Positions 23,090-35,600 of a stretch of DNA of 64,000 bases are shown here, piece after piece. The notes under the pieces are model-generated. The model had not been told where the DNA came from, ran no database searches, and saw only the letters and a program-made list of their open reading frames with translations. Each line of letters opens with the position of its first letter. Position 1 is the stretch's first letter. The DNA comes from Pelargonium x hortorum (Eukaryota > Streptophyta > Magnoliopsida > Geraniales > Geraniaceae): contig JAYMTJ010000002.1 in assembly GCA_036897525.1 (NCBI GenBank), positions 240,392-304,391 on the forward strand. The letters are read 5' to 3'. The position numbers and the translations under genes were made by a program.

Positions 23090-26000
23090 TTGAGTAAGAG
23101 GTTCTTTTTTCCTTTGACGTCTAATAGAGGACTCGGCTTAAATGTTATCTAAGTGATTATATATATGATTATATATAGTAATCAAACAAGAATAAGGACA
23201 GCTTTTTTTCTTGCCATAGGAGTAAGTAGAGCATGCAACTAGTGTTTGAGAATTCTATAAAGTATACTACGATACCGGCAGAAAGCATAAAGAGATACAA
23301 AAAAAATTTGAAGTGACTCTCAATCTAATAAAACCGAAAAGAGAGACTAGATAAGAGGTCTAGAATAAGAAAAGAATTATGAATGACAAAGAACACACAC
23401 TAAGTTCCCGCTCTGAACCTGTCATTTCTTTCTATGGAATGGCTTTTGTAAATTGTAAGACTTTCACTTTACTATCCATTTCTGAGAGACATACGGTGTT
23501 TTGAAGCTACGAGACCCTAATTGAGGTATTCCATTTATACGAATTTGTTTGCCTTATTAATACCAAAAAAACTCCTTTCGATAAATCAAAAATTAGGATA
23601 GAGTACACAGATCAAAACTCTCGCGCCACTTAATTTAGTACTCTTTCTTGTAGAGATCTTATAGGGTAAACCCTATGCTTTAACTTGTATCCCACGGTTG
23701 TATAATTTCTTTCTCCTACAAAAGACCAGCCCCTCCTCGGTATAACCTCAAGATAAACCTGGACTTCTTTAAGCTACAAGGCTTATTCATTTATCGAAAC
23801 GGTACGGCTACCCTATCCATTTTTTTTGATACTAACTATAAGAAATAAAAGAAGTTCCTTATTTATGGACTTACTCTTGTGTTTGTGTAGGAAAATAGGG
23901 AGCATGCTTTGCCTTAATCGGACATATAATAGATCCCTGTATTATTCTCTCCTATTCCTCCTTAAATCTGTATCGGCTATATATAATATAACTAGACTAT
24001 TCTTATTAACGAAATTCTAGTCCAAGTTTAAGACTTCTTTACAGTAAACACTTATATTCATTCAAGCTACAACAAATATCCAGCGCGGATATACCCCGTA
24101 AAAGTCAAAGATTCTATAAATACACAGCCTAAGATCAATAGTAAAGTAACTGTGCAAAGCTAATTGTATTTTTCTCTTATAGCAAAAAGTGCCTAATTCC
24201 GATTCTGGATCCCACGAGGGGTCCCCTCTGAATAGTAGAAGCATTGCCAATTAACAAGAGAATACGGAATATTCTCTAGCTTTTAGGAGATTCCTGTTCA
24301 AAAGCTAAAGTAATAAAGAATAAATCACTTTCTTGTTCTTTTCTTGGCTCAGGAAATGAAATATCCGATATACTGTGTTGCTTTAACAACTGCTACTGAA
24401 TACAGAATCTCTATCTTTAGGAAGGACTTGTTCTAATGGTTATGTGCTTATGCGAGCCCCTTCAATAGCCGTCCCAGTCATACTAAGCCGCTTGAAAGTC
24501 CTACGCATTCCTCTAATACTAACTTCACCGGTACAACGAAAAGAGTTTCTGTCTAATACTTTACTACAGTATTCAGATCTTAGCTTGCAGAGAGCTACTT
24601 GACCTTCATGTACTTACTTTGACCTGCTAGTGAGTTAAGTAGGAAATGCTTAATCTGTTTCCTGTAAGTGATTATATTATCTACCTAATATACCAACTAC
24701 TGACTCTAGACTTGATTACGCTTCACGGATATCTTTTTAGCATAAACTACCTTGCTTGAAAAGAGAGAGTATAATAACAAATTGGGAATAGACCGAAAAG
24801 CTTGGCTTAGAATCGAGTATACTTATTCCGGCTCGGTGTTATTTTATACATCCCCTACCCTAAGAGTTTTGCGACCCGTATATTAAATCTTATTTCTATT
24901 CTCAAATTATTTTATTAAAAAAATCCTTAGAATTAGTCCAATGCACGAAGCGGAAGGGTATACGGCTGTAAAAGTACACAAGCTTGCTATGCGAATAGGT
25001 TAAATACAAGCCTTCCAGCCCGATAATCAAAAGTGTTCTTCTATTAGTAAGGTTTGTCCGGGGTATCTATCCCGTAGAATCTTAATCAAGGGCTTTTCTC
25101 CCAGTAAAGTTTGGTTTTCTTCAGGGTAATTGGTTGCAGACTGATCTGCTTTTTGGTTAACAAAACAACGACAAAGCGCCTTCTATTAGGATAACCTTGA
25201 ATTATCTCCTACTTTGGTTTGGAATTCGAAGTAGAGCCCTTATAGAATAAAAAATGGCCTTGTATTGATTTGGTTAGTTGTTCTCTGCGAAATGCTGTAT
25301 GAATAGGGTTGGTTTACAAGAGTATACCTCTGTACTTACTTATATTTCTTGAAAGTGCTATATAAGCCCCCGTTTATGCTTTATATAGGAGATATAGGAG
25401 CCTCGCACTTTTTTTCTATTTTTTTCGATTATGTGTGCTAGATAGTTGAAGCTCTTTTGTCATTTACAGGGCAGACTATTTGAAAGCCTTTAAAGTAAGG
25501 ATTCCCTTGGATACAAGTTTGAGCTTCTCTCCTAATTAAACTAAATCACAATTGTTTCGTTTTTGGGCGTTATTCCTATTTAACACTAGAAAGACTTATT
25601 TCTGGACAGAGAAACATAGAATATAAATTATGTAGTAAAAAGTGTACCCATGGAATAGGTCTTGTAACAAAATAGACTCAAGTACTGTAGGATTTGTATT
25701 TCGGTTAATAGGGTGCTATTAAAATAAAAGAACTTCACTTCTTAATTGCATGAAATTTCAGGAAGAAAACCGCAGGGTAATCGATTTCGATTATAAAAAT
25801 TAAGAAGTCAATTTTCTAGATTCATACATATCCCGTATTGCCGAGTCAGGGTCTACAAAAGCTTTAAGCTACTTTTTCGGTAGTATATATTAACGTAACG
25901 CTCGAGTTCTTGTATGTAAGTTTCGATAGCACCTTTAATAAAATACCGACAATTTATGCTCACTATATGCCAATACACGTAAAGAGACGCAGTTGTATTA

Positions 26001-27208
26001 AATAATAAATCTATTTAAATGAGTTACACGTTTTTAGTGAATCCTAGATAAAATAAGCCAACTATGGGTCTCCTTACAGGAATTCCTATCTCTTTTAAGC
26101 CATACCCTAAAAACCGAAAAGTAGCTTCTAATCTAAATGAGTGCTTTTTTCTTAGTAAGCCTAAGCCTCTGCTTAAAAAATTAGGTGCCACTCCGAGAAT
26201 TAGGAAAGGCCGCACAAAGACGAAGTAAGGGTCCGAGTTAATTGATTTTCCTTTAGTTTATAGGGCTCCTTTATTATGTTATGTTGTTCTAGGCTGTGTT
26301 GCTTATAAAGGGGATTCAAGAGATAAAGGAAATCGACAATTAAATGAATTCGGAACCCTAGATTTTCTCATTAATCTTATTGCTCTAACATTTGTAAAAG
26401 GGAATCTTTTTAGTCTAAACCTTTCTAAGCACAGTATCTACTCGTTTACATGAGTGCCTCATTAGCTTTCTTCGTATTCTGCTTTTAGGATTCAGGGCGG
26501 GTACTTCTAATTTACCCTATAACAATAATATCTAATATAAAGAAGGGATTCCTTTAGATCTTAAGGGAAGGGATTTTTGGAGTATAGAGATAGAGGGAGT
26601 ATTAGAGAAGGCGGGGACTTTCTTTACTATCTAACTAAGGGATCTTTCTAGAGTACAAATAAGAAGTTGCGAGTTTCTTACTTGCGACTAGAAGATCAAA
26701 TAGAATTCAAAGGGAACTCAAAATCCAACCTTGAACCTGCGGACATCCGCTTCATTCGGGTTGATGTAACTTTCAATGTAATAACTAAATCTCTATCTAA
26801 AACCATCAAGTAGCTTACAGATGTAAGATGTATATTCAAAATAGGGGTCAAATTCAAAGAAAAGAGTTATTATCTAAGTGATTTCTTTAAACCCTTTAGC
26901 AAAGAATTTAATGTATGTTCACCCTAAAGAGAATTAACTGTACTTGAAATACAAAGAAAGCATTTAATGAAATTGATATACGTCCAAGTAGTATTTGCAC
27001 CGGCTATCCCAGAGATGATAGTTAGCTTTCCTTATTGTATTCATTTGCCTAGTCAAGTTCAGTACCTGCTATGTCCTTATAATCCGTTCAACACGAAATA
27101 GCAGAACCTACTCACCAACACCACAGACAGTACCTATTCCTATACCAACTGTACCGTCGACAACACTCACCTTATTTCCTAGCCAGCATTTCCTTGATTG
27201 AAAGTTAA

Positions 27209-27277
27209 AGATAGCACTTAATGAGTTTAAGAGTTAATATGGTTGTTTGGAGTTTAGGTAAAGCTGACAAGAATAAG
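27209..27277 (+). repeat. diverged dispersed repeat, copy 2
   Basis: It carries AGATAGCA, TTAATGAGTTT, GAGTTAAT, GAGTTTAGGTA and AGCTGACAAGAATAAG in the order seen at 10099-10210, within a shorter span. It is in the same orientation, 17 kb away. It sits at the edge of a patch of more balanced composition starting near 26.99 kb. Confidence 0.5.
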
Positions 27278-27979
27278 AGCATTACACTTTTATTGACCAG
27301 ACCAGATAGTGAGTCGATTATAGGATTGTGATTCGATAGAGATGCTTCGTTTAGGGAAGCACTTACAAGTACATTAATTGATTGAAGCGGAAAGTCCTGC
27401 TATATTTTTCGACTTTTCTAAGAAGGTTTCCTTTAAACTTCTAGCGGTTCTGAATGACTTAAGTCAAGCTTAACCTAAGAGAGACTTTGACTCTTATTCT
27501 TATCTTAAACCTTTCTTGATTGTCGGGTATGAGTTTGAGAAAGGGAAAGGAGAAGCTATAGGAGACGACAAGAGGAAGACCTATACTCGGTAAGAAGACA
27601 AGGAAAACGGATAAGGCCCATTATACTAGAATGCAAGGGCTGCCTTACTTAGAAAAAAACCCTTCCCAGTCTCGGATTATACTGAACTCGGACAAACTTA
27701 GTTTAAAGTAAGACTGCTAAAGGCTTTTCCTATATAATTTAAAAGACCAGCATACGGAATCCCTTCTTTTATAGGACTCTAAAGGTAGGTGGACTTAGAA
27801 GTTTTTTCGGGGAATCTGGGCCTCTTTTGTAATAAAAACTCAAGCATTAAAGATTTCATAGGGGCCTTCTATATCAGGGATCCTCGAGCAGCTAGTAACA
27901 TAAATAAAGTAGGCATACCCTCAATACAAATGGAAGTGTCTAATAACTAAGCTAGCTATAACTGTTATTTTACTAGCTT

Positions 27980-28001
27980 TATATTATATTATATTATATT
28001 A
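27980..28001 (+). repeat. ATATT microsatellite
   Basis: Four uninterrupted TATAT/ATATT units form a 5-bp microsatellite in AT-rich spacer. Confidence 0.85.
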
Positions 28002-30339
28002 TCGGCCTGTACGTGACTTAAGTAAGGATTAAGGGAGCTGGCGCATAAATAGGAATAAAACTCAACTTCTTTGTGGTGTCTCTAAAGTAATAAAGTAATT
28101 AGGTGTTCTACCTAATAGATTCAAGAAGTCTCTTAATTACAAAGACTGTATTGGGTCCGAAATATACTTACTAAGAGTCCTTAGGCATGGGCTCTTTACC
28201 AGAGCGCACTTCAATTACTAATTGGAATAGCTCTTAAAGGGGTATCCGTATAAGTAATAATTAAACCATAGAGATACTGGGAACTTAAGCAAAAAAAAAC
28301 TATTAAATTAAGAGGATAAGACTTTTTAGGATTTTCGCGCCACCCTTAAGTTTGTTAACTTAACAGAGGAAACCTCTTATTAAAGACGCTTTCTCAGGCA
28401 CTTTTTCGAGAACTCACAGTAAGGGATAACTGGGGCGCTCCTATAGAAAGAAAGGTCTTTTTGAAGTGTGTCCCTATTGTCAGTCACTACGTGGATAATG
28501 AGAAACCTTTATATCTATTTAAAGGGAATTTATGGGAACAAGTACAAGTCAGGAACAGTTTTTATACTTAAAACTATCAGTTGGAGAAAACTATATTGGT
28601 AATACTTCGGCGAATTTCAAATGAGATCTTCAATAAAAAATTGAGTGAAAGACTCCTCAGGGTAAGAGAAGGCGATTTATCCAGTATGTTATATAGACTT
28701 TTACGCACGATACTCAACAGAGATTAAACCTACGAGACCTCAATAAAACGGGTCCTTCACTAACCACACACGATCCCTTCGAACTTATCCCAGGCGTATA
28801 TAGGAGATTTCTTCCTCGGGTTTGCCCAAAACTTCTTTTTTAGGAGTTTCCCAAGTGCTTTTATTACTAGTAGTTTTCTGGTTGTCTTTTATAGAAGCAT
28901 CAAAGCAATCACTTTACCCGCGTACCAAGTACATAAAGTGCACCGTATTTTCTTTTCTTTCATTAAACCCCCAAATACTAATTTTAGAAATTTTTTTCTA
29001 GAAATCTAAGTACCTTGGGTTAGTAAACTGGTATTTTATTAGGAGTATAGTCTAATATGGCCTATGTACCGAAAATAGAAGGTCTTTATTAAATTAATTA
29101 AATAAAATAAAAAGAAGTAGAAAAGCTTCTTATATTTCAAGATTTTGGTACGTAGCTGGGCTGTTAGACCTAAGAGAGAAGATAAAGCCTAGCTAGTCGA
29201 TAGGAATTTCATCGCATATGCTTAGACTCTCGCGTAAAGAATGCTTAAGATAAGAGATATTAAGCGCTGGCTAGTTCCCTTAAAAAGGAATTTTAACTAA
29301 GCTAGTTTCAGAATTTAAGGGGTCTCAAGACTATAAAATATAGAGTATCCAAGTTTAAGACTTTTTCTTGATATTCTCTATAACTGGACATTATATGTGC
29401 TGAAAGACAAAGTACAAAAGTAAACTTCTACTTTTAATAATTACAATTATTTGTCGTATACCTTAGCCTTATATTAGTCTCAGCTAACTTCAGATCTGGC
29501 TGAATGGGCCGCTCTTTGGAGGTGAACAAAGTGACTTTCCTTACTTATTGGAATGACTTGAAAAAATGTGTCATTTAGGATCTATAAGTTTAGGAATGCC
29601 CTAAACTAATTCGTACAAATTAACTTAACTTTTACGGTAAGAAAATCAATCCTTGATTATATTGTAGATCTTCTTAGTCAAATTAGGTCTTTCAGTTTCC
29701 ATTATAAGGGGGATTCCCAGGGTTTAGAACATATCACTTTTAGCTCTGGATTTTTTGATTCTGTATTTCTTTCTTTTGAGAACAAACTATACACAAAGTC
29801 GAGTGGGAGATCTAGTAGCGGATCCTCTTCATATAGACAGTAATAACTTGATAACTTCTAAAAAAAAATACCAAGAAAGAGGTAAGCTCCTTGTAATACA
29901 TTATTTTTACTATTGTATATTAAGCATGGAGTTTGTTGTTGTAAAAAGGGGTTCCTTACTTACATAGGTGTTAGTAAGGGCTCAATCTTTTACTGATTTT
30001 CTATAAACTAAGGGAATTTCATCCTGCAAAAAGAAAAGGTATTCCGCACACTAAAAGAATAAAAAAAAAAATGCCTATATTTGCTTCGCTTGAAAATAGG
30101 ACTCTTTTTTCTTGCGCACCTCTACCGCGGAAATTCTTGCACTTTCCTTTTAGATAACTTATACATAGATATATATCTATAGAATCTCGTTCCCTACCTA
30201 TATACCCTTTTACTCTAAGCCACCCTTGAAAACCTAGGATCTTAATCACTCCAATGAAACCAAGCAGCTCAGAATCCCTCATAGACCTCCGAACACTAAT
30301 AAAGTCACTTGGAAGTTCGAGCGATACCCTCATCTCATT

Positions 30340-30358
30340 CATAATAATAATAATAATA
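30340..30358 (+). repeat. ATA trinucleotide repeat
   Basis: Six ATA units. On the minus strand they supply an ATT run (isoleucines) at the very start of the open frame at 30019-30342. Confidence 0.85.
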
Positions 30359-32528
30359 TCCACATGTTCTTAACAAAGAAGCTTCTCAATTCTCTTAAGG
30401 TACTCTCTTAAATGCACCTAAATAACCAAGCCAAGAACACACTCTCTCTAATTGAAACATATTTTTCTTAGGTATTTCCAGCTTCTCTAAGGTATTCTTT
30501 AGTTTTGTTGTAACCCGGTACATAAAATAAAAAAAAGAGGGTACCTAAAAGTAGTAGGGGCATACCACGGCTCCTAGTATCTATCTAACTACTTCAAAGC
30601 ACTCCAAATTAAAAAAAGTACAAAACGGAATTCAAGTACCCAAACTATCTTCTCGCTAGACTTTCTACACCGCTCCCTGCTTGGAATAATCAAAAGAGTG
30701 AATACTTCCCGTGAGCCGTGAATAAGGAATCTCTGAAGTTAATAAATAGAACAGGGGTTCTTTCAAGCAAGTAGTATAGTTCTTTACGTTTCTCTAACTA
30801 GTTGTATACTAAGGTAAGGAAACCCCTATTTGATACAGGCCTCAAGTTGAAAAAGAAGATAAGGCATCTAAGATAAGAGAACATTAAACAAAGCAGTTAA
30901 ATATCTAACGTGATTGTAAGTGTTGTTACTTCGGGGTTGCTATATAGGCAGACTTTCTAGTACGGTTTCGGATCTATAAGGGGATATTAAGAAGGTAATT
31001 CCAGTTTATTTGATCTCACTTCATTTGTTACAAGACCCAGAAATAGAAGTAATTTAGTAATAAATAAGGGTATAAACAAAATCACTAAGTCGTCAAGAGC
31101 GAGTCTCCTTTTAGGTTATAGGACTGTTAAGTAATAATAAGTAAAAAACAATTTCTAGAAACAATATTCAGAGGGATTTCTAGTTAGGGATTCTAGATTC
31201 TATGCCACTAAAATGTTTTCAGGAGAGTTCCACTTTAGGATATTTTAAAGCAAGTCAAAGAAACTTCTCTAAAGGGGTTTTTTTTAAGTCTATTTGATTA
31301 GTACTTTCGAGGAACCCAGAGTTAAGAAATATATAGGGAAAATAATAGGCATTTTTTTTAGAGAGATGAAGACTTTACGAGGGTAATTGCCGGGGAAGTT
31401 TTGAGCTACTCATTTAGTTTGTGGAATTTCGCACATTTTCTAATGTATAAATGACTCTTGAGAATAAAAAGGTTTACCCTGAGTAAAAAAAGGGAATGCT
31501 ATTACTGAGATTTATGGAGTCAGGGTGAAAGAAAATTAAACGCATATTTACTTTGCAGTGGTTTTCCTTTTCGTTTGTTCTTCAAGATTACTCCAGGTTC
31601 AGATTTATCTTTCTATAAAGATACTTAAAGGCCAGCCCAAAGTAATAGAAACTCCTCCGAAAAGCTTTCCAGCGATTGATTATAGATACAAACAGAGGTC
31701 CTGCTCCTCAACCTTTCTTTTAGTATAAATCTGCACTTACAAATCCATTCGATTCCATGAAAGAAAGAGCTTCTATTCTAACTGGATAATTTCTGTTCTG
31801 CTTAAAACCCCGAAAGACTATTAGGATTTACTGAAGTTTTCCCTCTTTCTTAAAAATACTTGCACAAACGGCTCCCTTTACTCATTTAGAAGTAGTGTTA
31901 ACATAATAAATACAGGAGAAAAGCAACTAATTAAGGGCAACCCGCGGTAATTGAACCTAAAAACACGGATGTTTCTTCTTTAGATTTTGCATCTTGTCAC
32001 GGAATCACTTATACTTATATAGAATGGACTTCTTATTTCTTATCTATACTTTATAATTCAATTCTCTGGTAACATATTTTTTATAAACTATGAATAACAA
32101 ATCCATGGTAATTTAATTCAGGGAATCCACGATACCAAAAATTGAAGAAGAACTCTAAGGAAAGGCCTTGATGCCTCTTTGAAAATTCTTGAAGTCACAA
32201 ACAAACTAGGGTGCTTTTTCTAGGACTGGCTTAAATAAGCATGCAATCCTACTTTCATTTTTTATTAGACAATTCTCCGAAGTACCAGCAAGGTTGTCAC
32301 CAAACCAAAGCTAGATCTATCCAAGATATCCCTATTATTAAACGCCCCTTTGCTTGCTGTCTTCCTGTAACAGTTCCTTTTCCCTTTCAATTTTAATGTG
32401 CTTCTATTCCTAAGAAAAGACAGCTGTCTTACTTTGCAAATCTTCTCAAGGTAAAACTTCTCAGAGTCATTTCAATATGGAATACATAAAATCTCAAACC
32501 CTTGTTCACACGGGAATCCAACTTGTTA

Positions 32529-32602
32529 AGGATATACTTGGATTCGAACCTAGAAAAGCAAGTTAATAAACCCAGTACTTGCCTAGCCTTGACTTGAAAG
32601 CC
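32529..32602 (-). pseudogene. possible trnK-like tRNA relic, 3' half
   Basis: On the minus strand TACTGGGTTTATTAAC corresponds to the trnK anticodon arm (CATTGGGCTTTTAAC in the plant mitochondrial gene) with one inserted A. AGGTTCGAATCC follows at T-arm distance, and TATATCC stands where trnK has TATACCC. The 5' half is not recognisable. The spacing and the 3' acceptor remnant favour a trnK relic over a chance match, but the call is tentative. Confidence 0.38.
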
Positions 32603-35600
32603 CTAAATGTACAAACTGAATAACCAATCCTTACGCACTTATTACTAGTATGTTAGTTTAGTAGCTAGCCTTATTCTAAGTAATTAGTTTTGAAACTTTC
32701 TCAATTACATTATATATATAATATCTTTAGACAGTTTCAATATATAATAGGAAACCCTGTCGAGTCAAAACCAAGAGACAACTTATTACTTCAAATAGCA
32801 ACCCTGTGCTTTTAGTTTATTCTTCTAAGGCTTTTTTAGTCCTACTTTTGCTCTGGTTAGGAGAAGCTTTACTTTGTATACCTTAGCAACTTCAAGAGCT
32901 ATTGTATTAGTTGGTTAAACTGAGTGCGGGGACATTTCCTTTTTTATCTTATCTTATTTAAGAGTACATTAAAAGACTTCAATTTCTTTTTATTAATTTC
33001 ATATCAAACCCCGCTTTATTGAATTGAATCCCAATTCGCCTCGATTTCTGACTCTGCAGCTTGACACACTTTGTACAAGCTACGGTGATGCCTGTGCCCA
33101 GGAACTTAATAACCTTCTAATCCTAAATTCATAGCCTCGGATAGACTTCATTGGACACAAATTTCTAAAGCGGACTGCGTTCCTTCTTAAATTAGGAAAA
33201 CGTAAAATTTTTATAGAGGCCACACTTCTGTTATTCTCTCAATTCTAACGGACTGGGAAAGCTCTGTCTTTGCTTCTGCTTTTGATGAAAATTATAGTGA
33301 AGTATATTATGCGCACTCGTTTTTTTTTTGTAGTTTGTCTAGCGTTTTAAAATCAGATTTTCAATAGATTAACCTCCCCTTTATAAGGACTTAATATAAT
33401 AGGTACCAAAAAGGATATTATAGAGGGAATCCGGTATTCTACTTAACAAAGCTTTTATTGTGATCCCTCCACCAGCAACCCTATATTTAACTTCTAAGTC
33501 AGAATTTCAGTTGCATTAGTACACACCCTGTGTTAGTTTTTTATAGTTTTGACATATAATATAACTTCAAGAAATAGAGAAGTAGATAAGAACTCTAATA
33601 CTTTTACATGTACACGACAAAGTAGAGAACCCTTAATAATAAAAAAAAAGAACTGAGTTACACTTTCATGAATAAAATTTGCAAATAACCATTCCAAAAA
33701 AGGGCAATAAAGTTATGTGTTGTAAAATTTCTATTTATTCTTTTACAGTGAATATTTGACCCCCTACTTTATTTAATACTAAGTTCTACAAGAATTTTTA
33801 TTTAATTAGAAAGTAAGCTGCGGGTTGTAATCGAATAACTAACCTAGGTTCAAATCACGATATACGACAAGGAGGCCCCTTACATAATGCTTTTAGCCCT
33901 ATAACCGTACTTTTAGGGCTCCTCCTTGAATGTGCAATTCCAGTTAGGTTTTTTAAGAAGATTAGCTGAGAGAGTACCGTGTAATTATAACCAAACTTAA
34001 GATTAAACAATTAGCATGGCAAGGAGTAAACTTGTATCCAATTAAGATAAGCGCAGTAATTCTTGTTTCATTGTGCTTTTTTTACTGGAGTAAGCTGTCA
34101 GGCAGTCATTTTCACGGTTAAATAATTAGATTTGGGGGTCTAATAGTTTAAAAGAAAAGAGTTAGAGTCATAAAAAAGCTAGCCAATATATGCCTTTATA
34201 GTAACGAAAAACAGGAATTGTCATGTCAAAAGAAAGGAGTAATAGATTAAATGCGTTATATACAAACTCTACTGATGGAATAGGCCCCCTAAGGGTTTAT
34301 AACTATACCGAACCGAGGCTGAAAAATCTTAAAATGTATTAAGAGAATAGCTGGAAACATAGCCGCTTTTCAAATATCTAAGGGATTTCTATACCTGATG
34401 AGTCTATTTTCGACATACATAATTCTAAAAAAAGTCCTCTCGTGCTATTACAAATCAAATTGTTTAGGAATTTCTTAGCTATAGGGAGGGGAGCCCCCTC
34501 TAATAAAGTAACAGTAATCCTTATCCAGTTAAGTCTTCGCAGATTCTAATTATACAAGGGAACTTAAGAATATAAGTGTTATATATAAATATATACTTCC
34601 CGCTCGTTTACACTTACCGGTCCCAGTTTCTTTATTAGTTAATAAGGGTATTCCGTAAAAGAAAGAAAGTGTTAATACCCATTTTGGAACCCCAGTATAG
34701 ATATGTCAGCTCTACTCTTCTGTTAGAGAATTCTTAAGGCCTATCCACTATATTAGATATATTAGCTAACTCTAAAAAGTAAAAGCTAATGACTAGAATT
34801 TATACATAGCTTTGGCATACTCCTTAATTATCCTTTGTTCAAGCAACTCCCAGGGGAATCCAAGAAATAATAAGATTGCCCGCTTTGGGATGCTCCACTG
34901 CTAAAAAAACATGGGTGGGGATATACTTTCCTCAAATTATTTAAACGATAACACATATCAGGTCAGGAAGTACAAAATACAGAATCATGAAACTGGTAGC
35001 TTATATATAGGTTAAAAGTACAACTTGAATTAGCTTGGAAAGTAACCCAAAGCTAAAAGCTGCTAAGTAATAAAATGGGGAGGACCGCGGGAATCCAGGG
35101 TTCATTTTATTGTTACAAGATTTTTTTAAGTATATTCTTGTAAGATTGCTCTGGCTTTTCATCCTACATTGGAAACAAGGGATCAAACCTCAGGCTTAAC
35201 GGCCTGCCTCATTTATTAGGAAGGACACTCAGTCGTTCGCAAAGCAAGTCACTCCATAAATTAGAAGTCAATAAAGCAGCCTATCTTCTCTATAAATAGC
35301 TGTCAAAGAATGAATTAATGGAACATAATGACCAAGTGCTTATCTTATGTTTGTTTTCCTTGGTAAAGCAATATAGTTTTCTCTGGAGAACTGATTCTAA
35401 TCTAAGAAGGAACAGGAATCACAAAGAGTCCCTGAAATAGAATGTACTCATCTTCGCTGTTGCTTGTGCTTTGTAAGTCGGTGAAGTAAATAGTAAATAC
35501 AAGAAATCTTATCTTCTTTGCTAGAACCCTAATAATCTACCTGGCCTCTTCTTTGGAAGCAATGTCCCGAACCTTTCCTGAGGTATGAAATGACTTTGCT

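Larger units (their letters stand above)
23090..32528. other. gene-free spacer
   Basis: Just upstream of trnK (23154-23180) GATTATATATA occurs twice in tandem; it could be a promoter-like AT box or merely a simple repeat. A better-balanced patch spans about 26990-27300. The longest frame in the window, 30019-30342 on the minus strand, is discussed as a finding. Otherwise nothing is recognised. Confidence 0.55.

Noticed and set aside
26730-26765. GCAGGTTCAAGG beside GCGGACATCCGC on opposite strands
   Set aside because: The short palindrome and T-arm word do not extend to a tRNA structure.
30705-30975. GTGAGCCGTG and GTACGGTTTC, words of group II intron domain V
   Set aside because: They do not pair into a domain V hairpin, are too far apart, and no flanking exon is seen.
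31925-32005. GGTTCAATTACC and TGCAAAATC on the minus strand, suggesting trnC
   Set aside because: The spacing and stems do not fit any tRNA.
35186-35210. Hairpin CAGGC-CGTTAA-GCCTG, like an Asn (GUU) anticodon arm
   Set aside because: The loop has six bases, and the T-like string follows too closely for a tRNA. A chance hairpin is more likely.
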